Shown piece after piece: positions 1-11,480 of a stretch of DNA of 64,000 bases. This DNA comes from Daphnia pulex. Its lineage: Eukaryota; Arthropoda; Branchiopoda; Diplostraca; Daphniidae. The stretch is taken from contig NC_060025.1 of NCBI RefSeq assembly GCF_021134715.1, forward strand, positions 3,162,001 to 3,226,000. The letters are read 5' to 3'. Each line of letters starts with the position of its first letter. The first letter of the stretch is position 1. The translations under genes were made by a program, and so were the position numbers. A model generated the notes under the pieces. It was not told the origin of the DNA. It ran no database searches and saw only the letters and a list, made by a program, of their open reading frames with translations.

Positions 1-43
1 AAGCAACTGAGGCCGGAGAAATGAAAGTTAGATTTGAAAATAA

Positions 44-1201
44 TTAAGGATGAAATTGAGATGCTTTGGCTACAGTCAATGGACAATGAATTTGAGCTAG
101 AGCCCCCAAAATGCTATCGCTATCCGTTGCTAAAAACGGATGCTGTCTATTCGCCTTTTCCGAATTCCACAAATGAACACCGTAGCTTCTTTTAATTTGC
201 GACAAAATGCCAATCGCATTCGTCGAATTGCTCAACTTGTCGTAGAGAACGTCAGAAAACGGCCTCTCGATCAGGAAGAAAAAATTAGACGAGAGGAGAT
301 GGATGTCCTTGCAAGTGTTGGACGACGGGTCTGCTTGAACTATTCCGCAGGAAGAATGCATCAAGAAACTGACGGCTTGCGAGCCGTGAAAAACCATTTC
401 CGATGGGTCGTATTCTTCGGCCATCAACCGCATCATTTGAACCGTCAGCCAGTGGCCGCGTTCTAGATGCATTACGCCGTTACTAATGATCCCCATGTCG
501 GAACTGTCGTAAGACAAGCAGTTGCGGAAATGATCGCCCTGGTAAGCTTTGAGAGTCAGGATGTCCGTGTCCAGGTAGAGTCCACCTCCCTTGTTGAGCG
601 TCAGGATGCGGATGTAGTCGGACAGGTGAGCGACTTGGTGTGGGCTCTTGAGCCATTGGCCCTTTTCGTACCAATCTTGCAATGGGCTTCCAGCAAAGTA
701 ATGATCCTCGTTGACTAAGACGGCAGCCACGTTAGGGTATTGCGAAAGGACCTCTAACCAGGGTGGGCTGTAAAACGTTGATGTCGAGGGAAAAGGACTA
801 GACGATTCGCTGCCAACGGAACAGCCAGCAGTCGTTCTCGGTCGGAGAAAGAGTTGGACGAGTCGGTCGTGATTGTGTTTGGCTGCCGATTCCACGGCAC
901 AGCACTGCTGCAAATTCAGATCGGCTTTACCGCTCGTTTCGTGGAAGAAGATGCGGCGATCGATCAAGTTTGCGGGTATGTTGCTGTCCAATGGTTTCCA
1001 TTGCCTGGGCAGAACATCGTTCTGCATGACTAGACCATCTGCATCAGCTGGTGATGAAACGAGGAAATCGCCAACGCACAGCACTTTGTGTTTAATACTA
1101 GCTAAACTTGGAGTCCGGATGCTGAAATGTGCCAAAAATACCAGGAACACTAAAAGAACTGAACGAAAAAACAGTCTGAACAATTTCTTTGGGGTCAACA
1201 T
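44..1201 (-). CDS. A4GALT-like DXD glycosyltransferase (copy 1)
   Basis: Single-exon protein of 385 residues. Residues about 7-26 form a hydrophobic signal anchor, so it should be a type II Golgi membrane protein with a lumenal catalytic domain. The family signature is clear: FFHETSG, then CCAVESAA, the nucleotide-sugar and metal-binding DXD motif in GGLYLDTDI, and near the C-terminus HGSQAV and GVHLWN, which belong to the lactosylceramide 4-alpha-galactosyltransferase/alpha-1,4-GlcNAc-transferase family (Gly_transf_sug plus Gb3_synth domains). The family transfers Gal or GlcNAc from UDP-sugar to a glycolipid or glycoprotein acceptor; the acceptor here cannot be read from sequence. The start was chosen because it is the ATG just before the anchor and the length suits the family. 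A spliced relative lies at 4692-6185. I see no damage. Confidence 0.88.
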   Translation of the reverse strand: MLTPKKLFRLFFRSVLLVFLVFLAHFSIRTPSLASIKHKVLCVGDFLVSSPADADGLVMQNDVLPRQWKPLDSNIPANLIDRRIFFHETSGKADLNLQQCCAVESAAKHNHDRLVQLFLRPRTTAGCSVGSESSSPFPSTSTFYSPPWLEVLSQYPNVAAVLVNEDHYFAGSPLQDWYEKGQWLKSPHQVAHLSDYIRILTLNKGGGLYLDTDILTLKAYQGDHFRNCLSYDSSDMGIISNGVMHLERGHWLTVQMMRLMAEEYDPSEMVFHGSQAVSFLMHSSCGIVQADPSSNTCKDIHLLSSNFFFLIERPFSDVLYDKLSNSTNAIGILSQIKRSYGVHLWNSEKANRQHPFLATDSDSILGALAQIHCPLTVAKASQFHP

Positions 1202-1643
1202 GTCCGTTGAATCCTGCGAAATTTTTCAAATAATCGGAACACGACCAGGGTTTAAACGACAGCAATATACAACTATTGAATCTTCTTCTAGTTGAAGATA
1301 AGACGTCTCTCGTCCGTGTGCTCCCATACCAAAGAAAATAATTTTGCGATTAATTTTCTCATTTTTGCTTTCGGCAGCCGCAACATCTCCATGTTTAGTT
1401 GTTAACGGGGGACTTACCTTTGCCAAGGGGGCGGAGTGATCGTTGATGTAGTGCATAACACGCCCAGTCAACGATGTGCAGGATCAGAGTGAAATCAATA
1501 CAGTATTAAGCAAGCGTAAAATGTAGCATTTTAAAATCAATGTATTAGAATAAGCGCAATAAATTCAACGGAAATAAATCAAGATTATTTTGAACGTCGA
1601 ATTCAATTGATGAGTTGATTATACCTGACGAGGTAATCATATT
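1202..1643. other. Intergenic spacer, 5' side of A4GALT-like copy 1
   Basis: This spacer lies upstream of copy 1 and downstream of the C1GALT1-like gene, both on the minus strand. It must hold the promoter and 5' leader of copy 1. The open frames in it have no recognisable domain, and I see no repeat or RNA gene. Confidence 0.4.
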
Positions 1644-2856
1644 CTAAAAGTTGCTCGTCCTTAACTGGATGGAAGGAAATTGTTTGATTCGAGCAACAAT
1701 CGATTCCCTTTTTTTAAAAAATGGTCTCATTATAACAACTAATGTCGGACTGTCTATAAAATGAGCGACGATTATAATTACCAATTTCGATGGGAAGAAG
1801 GCGCGAAGGGTTGACTGATAATCAAAAGGGCGGTAGAGGTTGTGAAGACTCAACTGAAGAAATCTTTCGGCGCCGTGGCAATCTCGGGTGTCACCAAAAA
1901 TGACGTCGAATACCTCGAGACACATAGCTGGAATCAACACTATCAAGAATTAATCTTTTATTATTTTTCCAAAATATTTTCTAACCGAGATAAGAATCTT
2001 CTTCTCCGTTGTGGCCGTTGATGCACATATTGAACTCGTTATTGTAAACGTGTTCGACGAATATCCGTATGGTCTCTCTAGTCATTACGTAACCTGTTAT
2101 TTTTAAAAAATCGCATGATATCCAGCAAGCAAAAATTGGTTGGCGCAAGTATATACCGGCTCCACCTCCAAAATATCCTTTGAGGAGTCGATTGTGGGCG
2201 AATCGCGAGCCGAGAAAATGCGGCAAGGAAATGTCATGAGACATAAGAAACTGCCTCAAATTATCCACGACAACATACCTGAAAAAAAAAAGAATAAATA
2301 TAAGAGAATCCAATGTAACAACTGAATAGCTATATATAGTGTCATTGAGGTGCGAGTCTATATGTACGTGTCATCGTCAGCTTTAATAAACCAATCGGCT
2401 TCGTTTAAGTGGTTCTCGTAAATATATTTCAACCCTTCGGATGTCTTTCCCCACAAAGTGCTGTAGGAATCTTCGACTGGCAGACCAATCGCTGGAATTG
2501 AAGCATCTGCAACTTATTGACTAATTAATAAAATTTAAACAACTGAAGATTTTTTTTGGATAATGATGTATACCTGCTTGTGAACTTAGAAAGAGCAACA
2601 TGTCGCATTGTTTGCCCCAAGTCTTCTGAATCAGCTGGGCTCGAAACTTACTCTTAGCAGATATGGGAATCCAGCAGAGAATTCGATGCTGGATTGGTGG
2701 ACTAGCGGAATGAGTTGCATCCCCAATTGAAACTGCAGTGCGGGTGAGCGGTAGAAACCTTCCAATAAAGGAACAGCAACCGAGGAACACAGTAACAATC
2801 CACCAGTAGCGTAAAAAAGATAAACTCAAATTGATTTTGAAAAATCGCATCTTCAT
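1644..2856 (-). CDS. C1GALT1-like core-1 beta-1,3-galactosyltransferase
   Basis: Five exons read from GT-AG sites with matching phases: 2856-2574, 2506-2368, 2278-2157, 2093-1986, 1927-1644 (311 residues). A signal anchor at residues about 14-34 makes it type II membrane. [10 protein letters not shown] and [15 protein letters not shown], then [10 protein letters not shown] with the catalytic DDD, then a GSRF...[11 protein letters not shown] stretch and FGDTRDC...ERF are the C1GALT1/T-synthase landmarks (family GT31). The enzyme adds beta-1,3-galactose to O-GalNAc to make core 1. The C-terminal part after about residue 260 is unlike the family: the usual CCSD and YxV-rich end is not visible, so either the last exon is misjoined, another exon is missed, or the copy is diverged or damaged. 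Animal genomes often hold several such copies; this one may have a different acceptor. Confidence 0.8.
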
Positions 2857-3236
2857 CTTACAGTTTGGTATATGAGATGTTTATTTGTTCACAAAAAGAA
2901 TTTACAGTCCGATTCTTTTGTCGGAATAAGGTTTGGGTCGGAGCAACTGCATCAATAAAAAATAGAAACTTCTTAATGTGGTATTTGATGCTGCTGGCAG
3001 TTTCGTGGACTCGGTGTAACAACCTCTACGAAGACAAAAGGGGCGGAGTGTTTTTAAACTTGAGTGTACTGCGTGATCTTGAGCTTGAGTGTAATTTACT
3101 GGAGGCAGCCTTCTATAGTTTGGGAAGAAAGTTCTGGTTTCCACTAAAGAATACTACACCTTAGTGTTTACAATTCAGACTTGAAATAGTATCAACAGAA
3201 AATGTGGCAAAAACTAACTTAAAAATTCACGTCATC
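2857..3236. promoter_or_regulatory. Divergent promoter interval
   Basis: The C1GALT1-like gene runs left from 2856 and the SGNH-domain gene runs right from 3237, so this 380-base interval must contain both promoters and leaders. I could not pick a convincing TATA box. Open frames on both strands here overlap each other and match nothing I know. Confidence 0.4.
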
Positions 3237-4501
3237 ATGTCAACTTACTGGAACGTGAGAGGAGTCTTCAACAGCAAATCGATTCCTTTTGTGATAATGT
3301 TTACAGTGGTGCTGGCGTTACCTTTTTATTTCAACAGGATTTTTAGGATAGCCTCTAGAGAACAGGACGTTTCACCAATGTGCACGGAAGGGATCCTTGA
3401 CGGAATTCAGTACAACAGTGAGCAAACGAACAGAGGTTTTTTAAGTGTAAGACAACGGCAGTCATGTCGACTTCATCACTACAAGTTAGAAGATACCGTG
3501 TCGTGTTTAGATAGGCTATCCACCAGTAAGAACGACGATAATTCCTCGTTGGCGCTGGTGAAGAATAGACGCCGGAATAAATTCCACATCGCTTTCGTCG
3601 GTGATTCCAGAGTGCGCATTCTGTACCTCAGTTTCATCAAAGTAAAATCAAATTTCCTATCATATTATATTACCATCATCCGCTCAGCAATAATTGTGTG
3701 TTATTATTAATTCAGTTGTTTCCGGATTACGACCGTGAATCGGACATCGACCCAACAGCCAGGCACGCGGACGCCGATGTGATCAGTTCGTTGTTTGGCG
3801 ATTTGATAGTCAGTTTCCGTTGGCGTCCGCTGATCGCCGGAAGAGTGGTCGATGACCTCCACCGATGGATTGCTATACTTCAGGGTCGTGTTGTTGTTCA
3901 AGGCCAGAACCATAACAGCAGTGATTATCCGCCTGACGTCCTTCTACTTGGAATGGCGTCATGGGACATTCTGCAGCAAGAAGGAGACGACCATCTTTGG
4001 TATGAGAAGGGGCTCGAGGATCTCGTTCCACTTTTCCAGGAATTTTTTTCCCCCAATCAAGGCCCAGGCAGTGGATTTTCCAGTGGCGATGTTGACACCC
4101 GCAAAATTATTTGGCTAAACCAATACACGACTTTTGATTTCTTTGCCGGCAACGACGGAGCCAACCGCGTCATATTCAAAGAGAAGTTGCAACTTTGCAA
4201 CCGAATCGCCCACCGAATCCTGAGGTAGCATCTAAATGAAATTTGTTTTATCAATTTGTACCTGAAACGTCAAATCATAAACAGGGGCAGTGGTGTAGCA
4301 GTATGGGATTCGGGTGACGTAATCGCCGAGGAAGCCGTTCGTGCGTGCAAACTTCATCATCGATTCGAGCGCGTCAAAGATTTCATGAGCGTGGCCTACA
4401 TCAACTGCAAGGATTACATTCACGCCGGTTATGTGGCGTTGCAGCAGATGACTCAGTTCCTCTACAATGACTTGTGCAACAAGGAATTTGACATGAATTG
4501 A
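3237..4501 (+). CDS. CASD1-like SGNH/PC-esterase domain protein
   Basis: Three exons: 3237-3641, 3716-4224 and 4285-4501, with consistent phases, giving 376 residues. The start is the ATG at 3237 (MSTYWNVRG); the frame opens slightly earlier but without an ATG. A hydrophobic segment at residues about 18-34 is a signal anchor. The block FHIAFVGDSRVRILYLSFIK carries the SGNH nucleophile serine (GDSR), and the end block DYIHAGYVAL...DLCN carries the matching Asp-x-x-His. Together these resemble the lumenal N-terminal domain of CASD1, the sialic acid O-acetyltransferase, and other PC-esterases. The multi-pass acyltransferase half of CASD1 is absent, so this is an esterase/transferase domain alone. 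I infer a role in adding or removing O-acetyl groups on glycans; substrate unknown. It faces the C1GALT1-like gene head to head. Confidence 0.72.
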
Positions 4502-4691
4502 ATTCATTGTTTTAATTATCGTTTCTTTATTATGTGATGCGACAATTTCCTGATGTTTGTTTTCGAGTTTGAGCAAAAAAGTTGATGGATTTGAACCTTT
4601 AATAGGACTATACTTATTCAAACCTTTGCTGTATTTTCCAAAATATGACGTTTAATTTAAAAAAAATTATTTTTTAAAGCTGTATGCTTCT

Positions 4692-6185
4692 TCAAAATAT
4701 TTCCGGAATGATGGAAAAAATGAGAGGGCAATGATCTCGAACCAGCCGTTTGTACGGATGTGTCTCGTTCTTGTAGATTGGGTCATCTTTGTTCATCCTG
4801 TTCCAAAGGTGGACGCCCACAACGTCCTCCGTTAGCCAACTGATGGGCATTTCTTCCGTTTCGTTGGCCATTGGTTCATCGAATAATTTTTGCATCTCGA
4901 AGTGATGGACTGGATGAAACGACGGTGCCGGAAGGACATTAAATCCAGGACAGCTGACGTATTCTAGCGATTTATGGTCCTCGGAGTTGCACCACGTTTT
5001 CAAGACGCGGAAAATCAAAGCAGGTCCGTTGTTACCCCACAAGTCTGGCCTATTAACAAGAATAATTAGACCGTTTACGTGCCATTGGAAGGTCTCGAGA
5101 CATTTTCACCTTAGTTAAAACTGATCTAGCGAGATACTGATCCACCAAGTTTTTAAAAAAAAACGAATATATAAAACCGATATCACATTTATGATATAAT
5201 CGGATATAATTACCTGAAGTTGGTGACAAAGTCCTTGATGGCAAGTTCAATGAACCGATGTTTTGCATTCGCATGAATCACATTGTTGTTGACAATTTCG
5301 CGGTCGACGGCGGCAACGAAATTGCGATAGGACGTGACGGGGCGCACAGAAATGATGTCAAGATCAAAATAATAACCGCCGAATTTGTAAACGGTCAGCA
5401 ATCGGAGCGCGTTACTCAGATTGTTGACGTGATACGTCCCTTTACGCCAATTTGTGCATTGGTACCAATGCTCCATCAGTGTTCCGGCCATGTATTCATC
5501 CACCTTGATGTCGATAAGTTGGACGTTGGCGTAGTTCTCCATGAGTATCTGCACGGTATCGAGATCGGCGTTGATTTTCACATCCGTAAAAAGTACGTTG
5601 ACTGTTAAATTTGGATTATGCAAGGCGAGGGACTCAACGGCGCAAGCCTGTCGATAACTGAGCGCACCGTTGCCCGACGTTTCTATGAAAAAGGCATTGT
5701 CTTTATCTTGACCAGAACTGGATTTCGTGCTGAAGTAGCTTTTAAGCGGCTGTGCACATGGCAAAGTGCAACTCGGTCGGCCACAAATGTCCGCAGTCTG
5801 ATTGGGGAGCTGACAGCAGGTTGCTCGATCAACCTCCGGAGTGTCACGAGTGGTAGGCCTATTTGTCTGAATACAAACAATTGTTCGTTACGTTTATAAA
5901 AATCACCTGGAATTACTGACTGGAAATGTAACACGCATAGTCCATGAATTAATGAGGACGATATTGATGGAACCTTCTTGATCTTCTTGATAAACTTACT
6001 TGGTTATACTGAAGGTTCCACTGGATTAAAATGATAAAACAAGTGCTGCCAATCAGATACAGCAACTTTACAAAGGGGCGTCCGAGAAAGAATTGAAAAC
6101 TTAAACGGTAAGTTGGATACTTGGTTTTAAAGGGAAATATGACACTGGAAATTCGAGATGTTGTGGAGTTCCTTAAAAGCCCCAT
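4692..6185 (-). CDS. A4GALT-like DXD glycosyltransferase (copy 2)
   Basis: Three exons: 6185-6000, 5866-5214 and 5049-4692, phases agreeing, 398 residues. Exon 1 gives the cytoplasmic tail and signal anchor (residues about 39-57). Exon 2 begins with a Cys-rich stem containing ATCCQLPNQT and CGRPSC, then AFFIETSG, QACAVESLAL, and the DXD motif in GGYYFDLDII. Exon 3 holds WGNNGPALI and DVVGVHLWNRM, the Gb3-synthase-type C-terminus. It should transfer galactose or GlcNAc alpha-1,4 in the Golgi; the acceptor is unknown. Compared with copy 1 it has two introns and a longer Cys-rich stem, so the two are old paralogues or one was intron-stripped. Its 3' end converges with that of the SGNH gene, 190 bases away. 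Confidence 0.87.
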
Positions 6186-8070
6186 GGTATGGTCTGACTT
6201 TCCTGTGTATTATCAACAACTTGATGATTTTCTATTGTCAATAAATGTCTTGTAACCGATTTTCTACGGTCCCGGAAATTTCCTTCGACGCCGTCTGGTA
6301 GCTAGATGTTAAATGACGATATCTTGACTATGCAATTATTGTCGGAAGACTCCATCACAAATATTTTTTGGTTTTGGCTAAGGCTTAATTTAATTAATTG
6401 GTGCTTCAAACACTGAGAGATAGAGTCGAGACCTAATAACTGTTCCTGACAATGCTCAATGGCTAATACAGAATAGCTTCCAAATTAATTTGGTTTTCAT
6501 CGCTGAAATACTACAGCTACAAGCCAAACAGACCAATCAGATTCAAGCAATACAACTCATTTATAGGGCCCACAAATTTTCACCTCGAGTTAGATAAAAA
6601 AAAAAAAAAAAACGATGATCCTTGCTATGCGATTCCAGGAAAACCCGATGATATAATATAACGACCGACATAGAATAAAAATGCGTGTAAGGCGGTGCAA
6701 GGCAATTATTTTATTATACAAGGATCTTGTCTAACACGCACTATACGTTATATTCATGCATGCTCGAGAGCGATGGCCCGTCCCTCAAAAAGAATTCAGT
6801 TGAAAACCTTAGGCTACTCACTTTTTTACTATGCACTATACGCATAGATGGGAAATTCACCATAGGTGTTACTAGCCAGGTTATTATGCACGTGTCGGTT
6901 GTTATTTGTCGATCAGAGAACCTACGCTGCTGGTCTTTTAAAAGGCAATTCCTACATTGGCCCGTCTATAGGGTACAAGATAATCTAGATTTTAGGGGAA
7001 AAAAAACTCTTTACTCGCCGTGGGCTTCGGCATGTATTCTAGGCCTCAATCTACTTCTTCATGGACAAAGGGTTGCCCCTTCGATAGCATTATAATCATG
7101 GATTAATGTAAGAAGCTCCCACTAAAAAGTTCAACAATACGTATGTGTAGGATTAATCCTAATAAAATACTTAATTTTTTGTCTGAAATTTTCGCAGACA
7201 TTCGACATAAGTTCGATGACGCAAGGGTGGTCCTGATGCTGCAATCGATTGGCGTTGACGTAATCTGATGTTAATAAAATAGTAGGCCTAATCAATATTT
7301 GAAAAAGTCACTGACTGGACTGATTCCACAGAACGCCAATCGTAACTTCGGTAATTGTCGCCAAGTTTTCAAAGGCGCCATCTAGTCCGCTGAATTCTTA
7401 TTCTCCGTGTTAGTTTGACTCGTACTTATGTTGTATTACTGCAATCTTGGTTTGCCTAGTAAAATTGTCGAACTACTAGCATGGACGTGATTGAGCGTGC
7501 TGCTTGTATAAGCATATCAATAAAGCTCTAACCTTGAAAACGTGGATACTCTACCCATTATATCCTTGGGCTTGAATGTAATATCAATTACTCGAAGTTC
7601 TATAACTAGTTTGGAAGGATGTGTACAATGTGGAGTGGTAGCACCATCACTCAATGACCCCTTATTGGCCGCCATAGTATTTTCAAGTTTGTGTATACGT
7701 GTCAGACCAACAGCAACGCCAGGTGTTTTGACGAATAGCCTAATCACCATGCCATAATAAGAGGGCCTAAACAAAATAACGTGGTCTAAAGGCAATTTTA
7801 AAGACACATCTTTCCTCGTTGATGGCATTATTATTGCATAGGATGTGCAGGGAAGATGAATTATTTTAATTCCCTTGACCTTGAAGCAGACTTACATTGC
7901 GTTGTTCCTAGGTATAATTATTTTACATTCAATGACTCCTAAAACTCCCCCCCCCCCTTTCACAATAATCAACTTTGTCTTTTTGTTCTTAACTTCTTAT
8001 ATGTTTCTTGAATCGAATGTTCGAATATTGTCCGATCGGTGGTAACGTTTGATCACATAGTAGGTTTCAA
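6186..8070. other. Intergenic region without a recognised gene
   Basis: It holds low-complexity A runs near 6597-6612 and a C run near 7949-7958. A 100-residue open frame on the minus strand at 7517-7828 has fairly balanced composition (contains YYGMVIRLFVKTPG), but I recognise no family and it has no clear splice partners. Nothing else can be supported. Confidence 0.3.
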
Positions 8071-8280
8071 TTAAAGTTCAACAACGTAAAACGTTCTCTG
8101 ATTAAAAATATGGTATTTGATATTATTGATGCCGAAAGAGTAGACCAGGCAATTGTTGTAGACAAGTGCAATCATTTTGTCGAGGCAAACCGCTTTGCGG
8201 CCGTCCTGGGCAACCATCATGCCACGAGAGATGTCAACCCAAAATCCAAGATCGAAGGCTATAACAAGCATCAAGCCGTA
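8071..8280 (-). pseudogene. Relic of an FkbM/METTL24-like methyltransferase
   Basis: The minus strand reads AQDGRKAVCLDKMI and then NNCLVYSFGINN. These align in order and spacing with DGQKSLCLDPEV and GDCLVYSFGTND of the intact methyltransferase at 11481-12464. Upstream, GWV/GMMV-type residues roughly fit the stretch before DGQ. The similarity stops right after the YSFG block: the rest of the Rossmann fold, including the KIDIEGGEW motif, is missing. I read it as the remains of a second copy, inverted relative to the intact one. It could instead be one exon of a gene whose other exons I miss, but flanking sequence gives no support. Confidence 0.55.
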
Positions 8281-8459
8281 GGTAGTGTTTCAGTGTAAAC
8301 AGCGAGTTGCTTTTATCGAATCATCAAGTAATTTTATACGGCTGTTTCTGATTTACTTCTACTACTTTCCACGTACAAAGACATGTATTGACTGATGCTT
8401 TCGTTGACAGATTGAGAGTTTCCAACATACAGCATAAGCGAAGACAAAAGCTAAAAAGC

Positions 8460-8465
8460 TTTATT
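8460..8465 (-). terminator. Poly(A) signal of fucosyltransferase 1
   Basis: AATAAA on the minus strand, about 50 bases beyond the stop codon of the fucosyltransferase that ends at 8515. Confidence 0.5.
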
Positions 8466-8514
8466 GTTCGGAAATTACTACGGTATACAAAATAGCCTAC
8501 ATTATAACGATCAA

Positions 8515-9894
8515 TTATGTGATGATTGATATCGACGACTTCGGAAGACATGGGACATCATCAAACCACCACTTGGCAATGTCTTGGTAACTTTTAGACG
8601 TTTGGTTAGCTTCCGGATCGTTGAGCTTCTCGCAAAGGGAACACCAACCGTCAAACGGCTGTCGATCCACAATCCAGTCCTTCTTCCATTCGAAATACCT
8701 GGTGTAGAGCTTGGGATTTTGATCCAGTAGGATGAGGTAGTCGGCCAGGTCTTTCGGCGACTGGAAATCGGCAGCGTGGATGAACGAATACGGTGGGGCG
8801 TAGGCGGAATAATCGGAGCCCCCGTAAACGATGGGCACAGCACCAACTTGGAGAGCCCGGTAGAATTTCTCCGTGACGTAATCGGGGCAGAAGCTATTTT
8901 CGGCTGCGATGTAGAATTTGTAATCGCCAATAATCTTGTCGCACTCGAGGCTCTTCCAAGGTTGGCAATCCAGTCCTTTGATTCCGCATTCGCCATAGAC
9001 GTCGATCGACGGATAGAATTCAAACAGTTGGCGGAAGAAATTCTCGCGGCGGCTTTGAGTCCAGCACTTGGAGACGAACCAGGCGATTTTCTTCGTTTTC
9101 TTACTCACGAAATTATCATCACTCCTCCCACTGCTATTAGTATTATTCATTAGCGTTTCTAGGAACACTGCTGGATCAGGGGGCAATAATCCCGGAGCCA
9201 ATTGGACAGGCAAAGTCTCTCTGTCTAATATCGACGAAGTCCTATTCTTCCGCCGTAAAATTCCGTACGGTTGGGGTGAATAAACGTCCGAGTCCCGACG
9301 GTAAGTCATCGTCCAGTTGAAAAATCCTTCACGAGCCACTGGATGCTGAAAAACGGGATAAATCCTGCCGGATGTTTCGGCTTCGTAAAACAGGAACACG
9401 TAACGTTGGTGAGGATTCCTGTGCGGAGGCACGTCGCTGACCGGATCGTAGTTGATGGGATGGAAGAGAAGTGCGTCGCTGTCGTTGAGGAAATTTCGGT
9501 CGTCTGTCGTCATGCAGTTGGTGACGCGACATCCGGCCCGGACGAACGGCTCCTGTCCCATACCGAATTCGAAATCTTTCCAGTGAAAGAAAGTCGTCCA
9601 AAAAAGAATCCTTTTTATTTTTTGACTTGATGAAGGCGGCAAATTTGAAATCGGCTTAACGGAATAAGGTTGCTGCTGGCGTTGATGCTTTTGAAAGACG
9701 TTGCCATCGAAGTGCAATTTCCTCACCAGCGGATGGTGAAATAATTTTAAATACAGAAGAAGAATAACAAAAGACACAATGGCGAGGAAAGGCCACCTGA
9801 TTGTTCTAGAAATCAATTTGTTACATACTCTAGACAAGGGCAGGCACATCCGAGCTAGTCGACTGACAAGAATTTCCATCGTGATCAATTTCAC
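8515..9894 (-). CDS. Alpha-1,3-fucosyltransferase (GT10), copy 1
   Basis: Single exon, 459 residues, type II membrane protein with a signal anchor at residues about 34-52. The N-terminal lobe starts at KRILFWTTFF and includes YVFLFYEAE and FNWTMTYRRDSD. The C-terminal GDP-fucose-binding lobe has KIAWFVSKC, YKFYIAAENS, DYVTEKF and VPIVYGGSDY, the hallmark of Glyco_transf_10. It should transfer fucose from GDP-fucose in alpha-1,3 linkage to GlcNAc of N-glycans or related acceptors. The C-terminal WCSLCEKL cysteine pair is shared with the two sister genes in this window. Low identity to copies 2 and 3 outside core motifs shows they are not recent duplicates. Which acceptor (core chitobiose or Lewis-type antenna) is used cannot be decided here. 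No damage is visible. Confidence 0.93.
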   Translation of the reverse strand: MKLITMEILVSRLARMCLPLSRVCNKLISRTIRWPFLAIVSFVILLLYLKLFHHPLVRKLHFDGNVFQKHQRQQQPYSVKPISNLPPSSSQKIKRILFWTTFFHWKDFEFGMGQEPFVRAGCRVTNCMTTDDRNFLNDSDALLFHPINYDPVSDVPPHRNPHQRYVFLFYEAETSGRIYPVFQHPVAREGFFNWTMTYRRDSDVYSPQPYGILRRKNRTSSILDRETLPVQLAPGLLPPDPAVFLETLMNNTNSSGRSDDNFVSKKTKKIAWFVSKCWTQSRRENFFRQLFEFYPSIDVYGECGIKGLDCQPWKSLECDKIIGDYKFYIAAENSFCPDYVTEKFYRALQVGAVPIVYGGSDYSAYAPPYSFIHAADFQSPKDLADYLILLDQNPKLYTRYFEWKKDWIVDRQPFDGWCSLCEKLNDPEANQTSKSYQDIAKWWFDDVPCLPKSSISIIT

Positions 9895-11480
9895 ATTAAC
9901 CGCAATTATATACCTAGCTAAATAGTCAATTTAACATCTTAAGCCCAGTTAAAGTAAAACGTATAGACGTCATGAAAGCAAAAAGCCAACAATTGAATCG
10001 CGAGCTGAAACAGACGAATCTTTTTCCATCCGCGGATGCCACAGTCTTGCTGACGGGCCGTAAGTGTTGAAATGGATTTCCGCAGTCGCTTATTTTTCAC
10101 ATAATTATATAGTCCGGTAACCGGACTGCAACATTTACGGAGTACAACTCTCTTATCGGACAACGCAATGTTAGTGATTCGATTTCAATGGCGTAATTAC
10201 CCCAATAATTCATTTGAGCAGCCCAATTATTTTTAATAATATCGAAATAAAGATAAACAAAAGACGTGAAAGTCTAATTAGGTAGGAAATTTTTTATCCC
10301 GCAAAAAGGATCAATTTTTTTATTCATCCTGATTTCCAATTTCCTCTTGTTTACTTGATTTCCATCACGCATTTAGCGCGCTATGCCATCTTTGTATATC
10401 TGTTTCACTTTTTAAACTATCGTCTGATTTAATGGAATTAACTCCTGCCCGAATCAACGAACATAAGTACAATGTTGAGAAGAGACTACCTGGATGGTTT
10501 TGAAAATTCAGACAGTTGCACAAGACAAGACGAAAAAAAACGCAATGAAAACAGTACGTTGTTTGTTGAATGTGGAGGCAATATTGTGAAAAACGGGATT
10601 GAAATCAAAACGTTACTGTTTAAGCTAGCGTAGCTGTTAGACAGCTCGGTCAGTTAGTTGTGATTTTCTATCGCGTATGATTTTTTCCCTTATATGTTAC
10701 CATGACCATCTCCACCATAATATGGTGCCTCTTGTTTTTTTCTTACTTGCTTGACGGAAAGTTTACAGTTCCTAGGAGAAGGAGGAGCCAAATGGAAAAC
10801 CAAAAACAAAAAAACCACCTCGAAGTGGATAGTTGGCCAACGTTAGCTTATTATTATTAAATGTTGATGGTGTGTATAGATTTGAATTAATAAAATTTGT
10901 GTTTGAATTTGGTGGAGGGAAATGACAAATTTTTTACGTCTTGCATATTATTCACTTGGAAATGCAAGGTTCTCGTTAAACAAAGACAAAATAAATAATT
11001 ATAAGGTAAACTGCACTTCATAAGAATATGCTGCGTCTGTTCCCAGCAAAAGAAAATGCGAATGAATTATCTACATGAAAACTATACATAACAACCTTCG
11101 TCATTTAAAAACACAGGCGGTATGTTGCGGTACGTTACGTCGGTTTCTACCGGCAATGATTGGTTACATACAACAACACAAGGCTCCTCTTTTTGCTTTA
11201 CTATCACACGAACATGAGTTCCAGAGTTATATCCTAGTGTTAACGTTGAATACAAGAGTCTGAAATTCGTGCGAGTTCGGTGTCTGTGATAGGGAAACAT
11301 ACCTTGAAAATATCTTTTACTCATTCACATTTTGCTTGTGAAAATTCTGTCTATAGGCCTAGAATATAGTATGTGTGTTGTAGAGTTTAACTTCCTGTTG
11401 TGCCACTTTTAACGGTTGACAGTTATTGATCCCCTAAGTCGTTTTTTACGATTTCTTCAACGCTGCACATCTACCTAATT
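9895..11480. other. Intergenic region between fucosyltransferase 1 and the methyltransferase
   Basis: This holds divergent promoters: fucosyltransferase 1 is on the left, minus strand, and the methyltransferase on the right, plus strand. The sequence is AT-rich, and I find no coding domain, RNA gene or repeat family in it. Confidence 0.4.

Noticed and set aside
7517-7828. Small gene on the minus strand
   Set aside because: An open frame of about 100 residues with no domain, no splice partners and an overlapping frame on the other strand.
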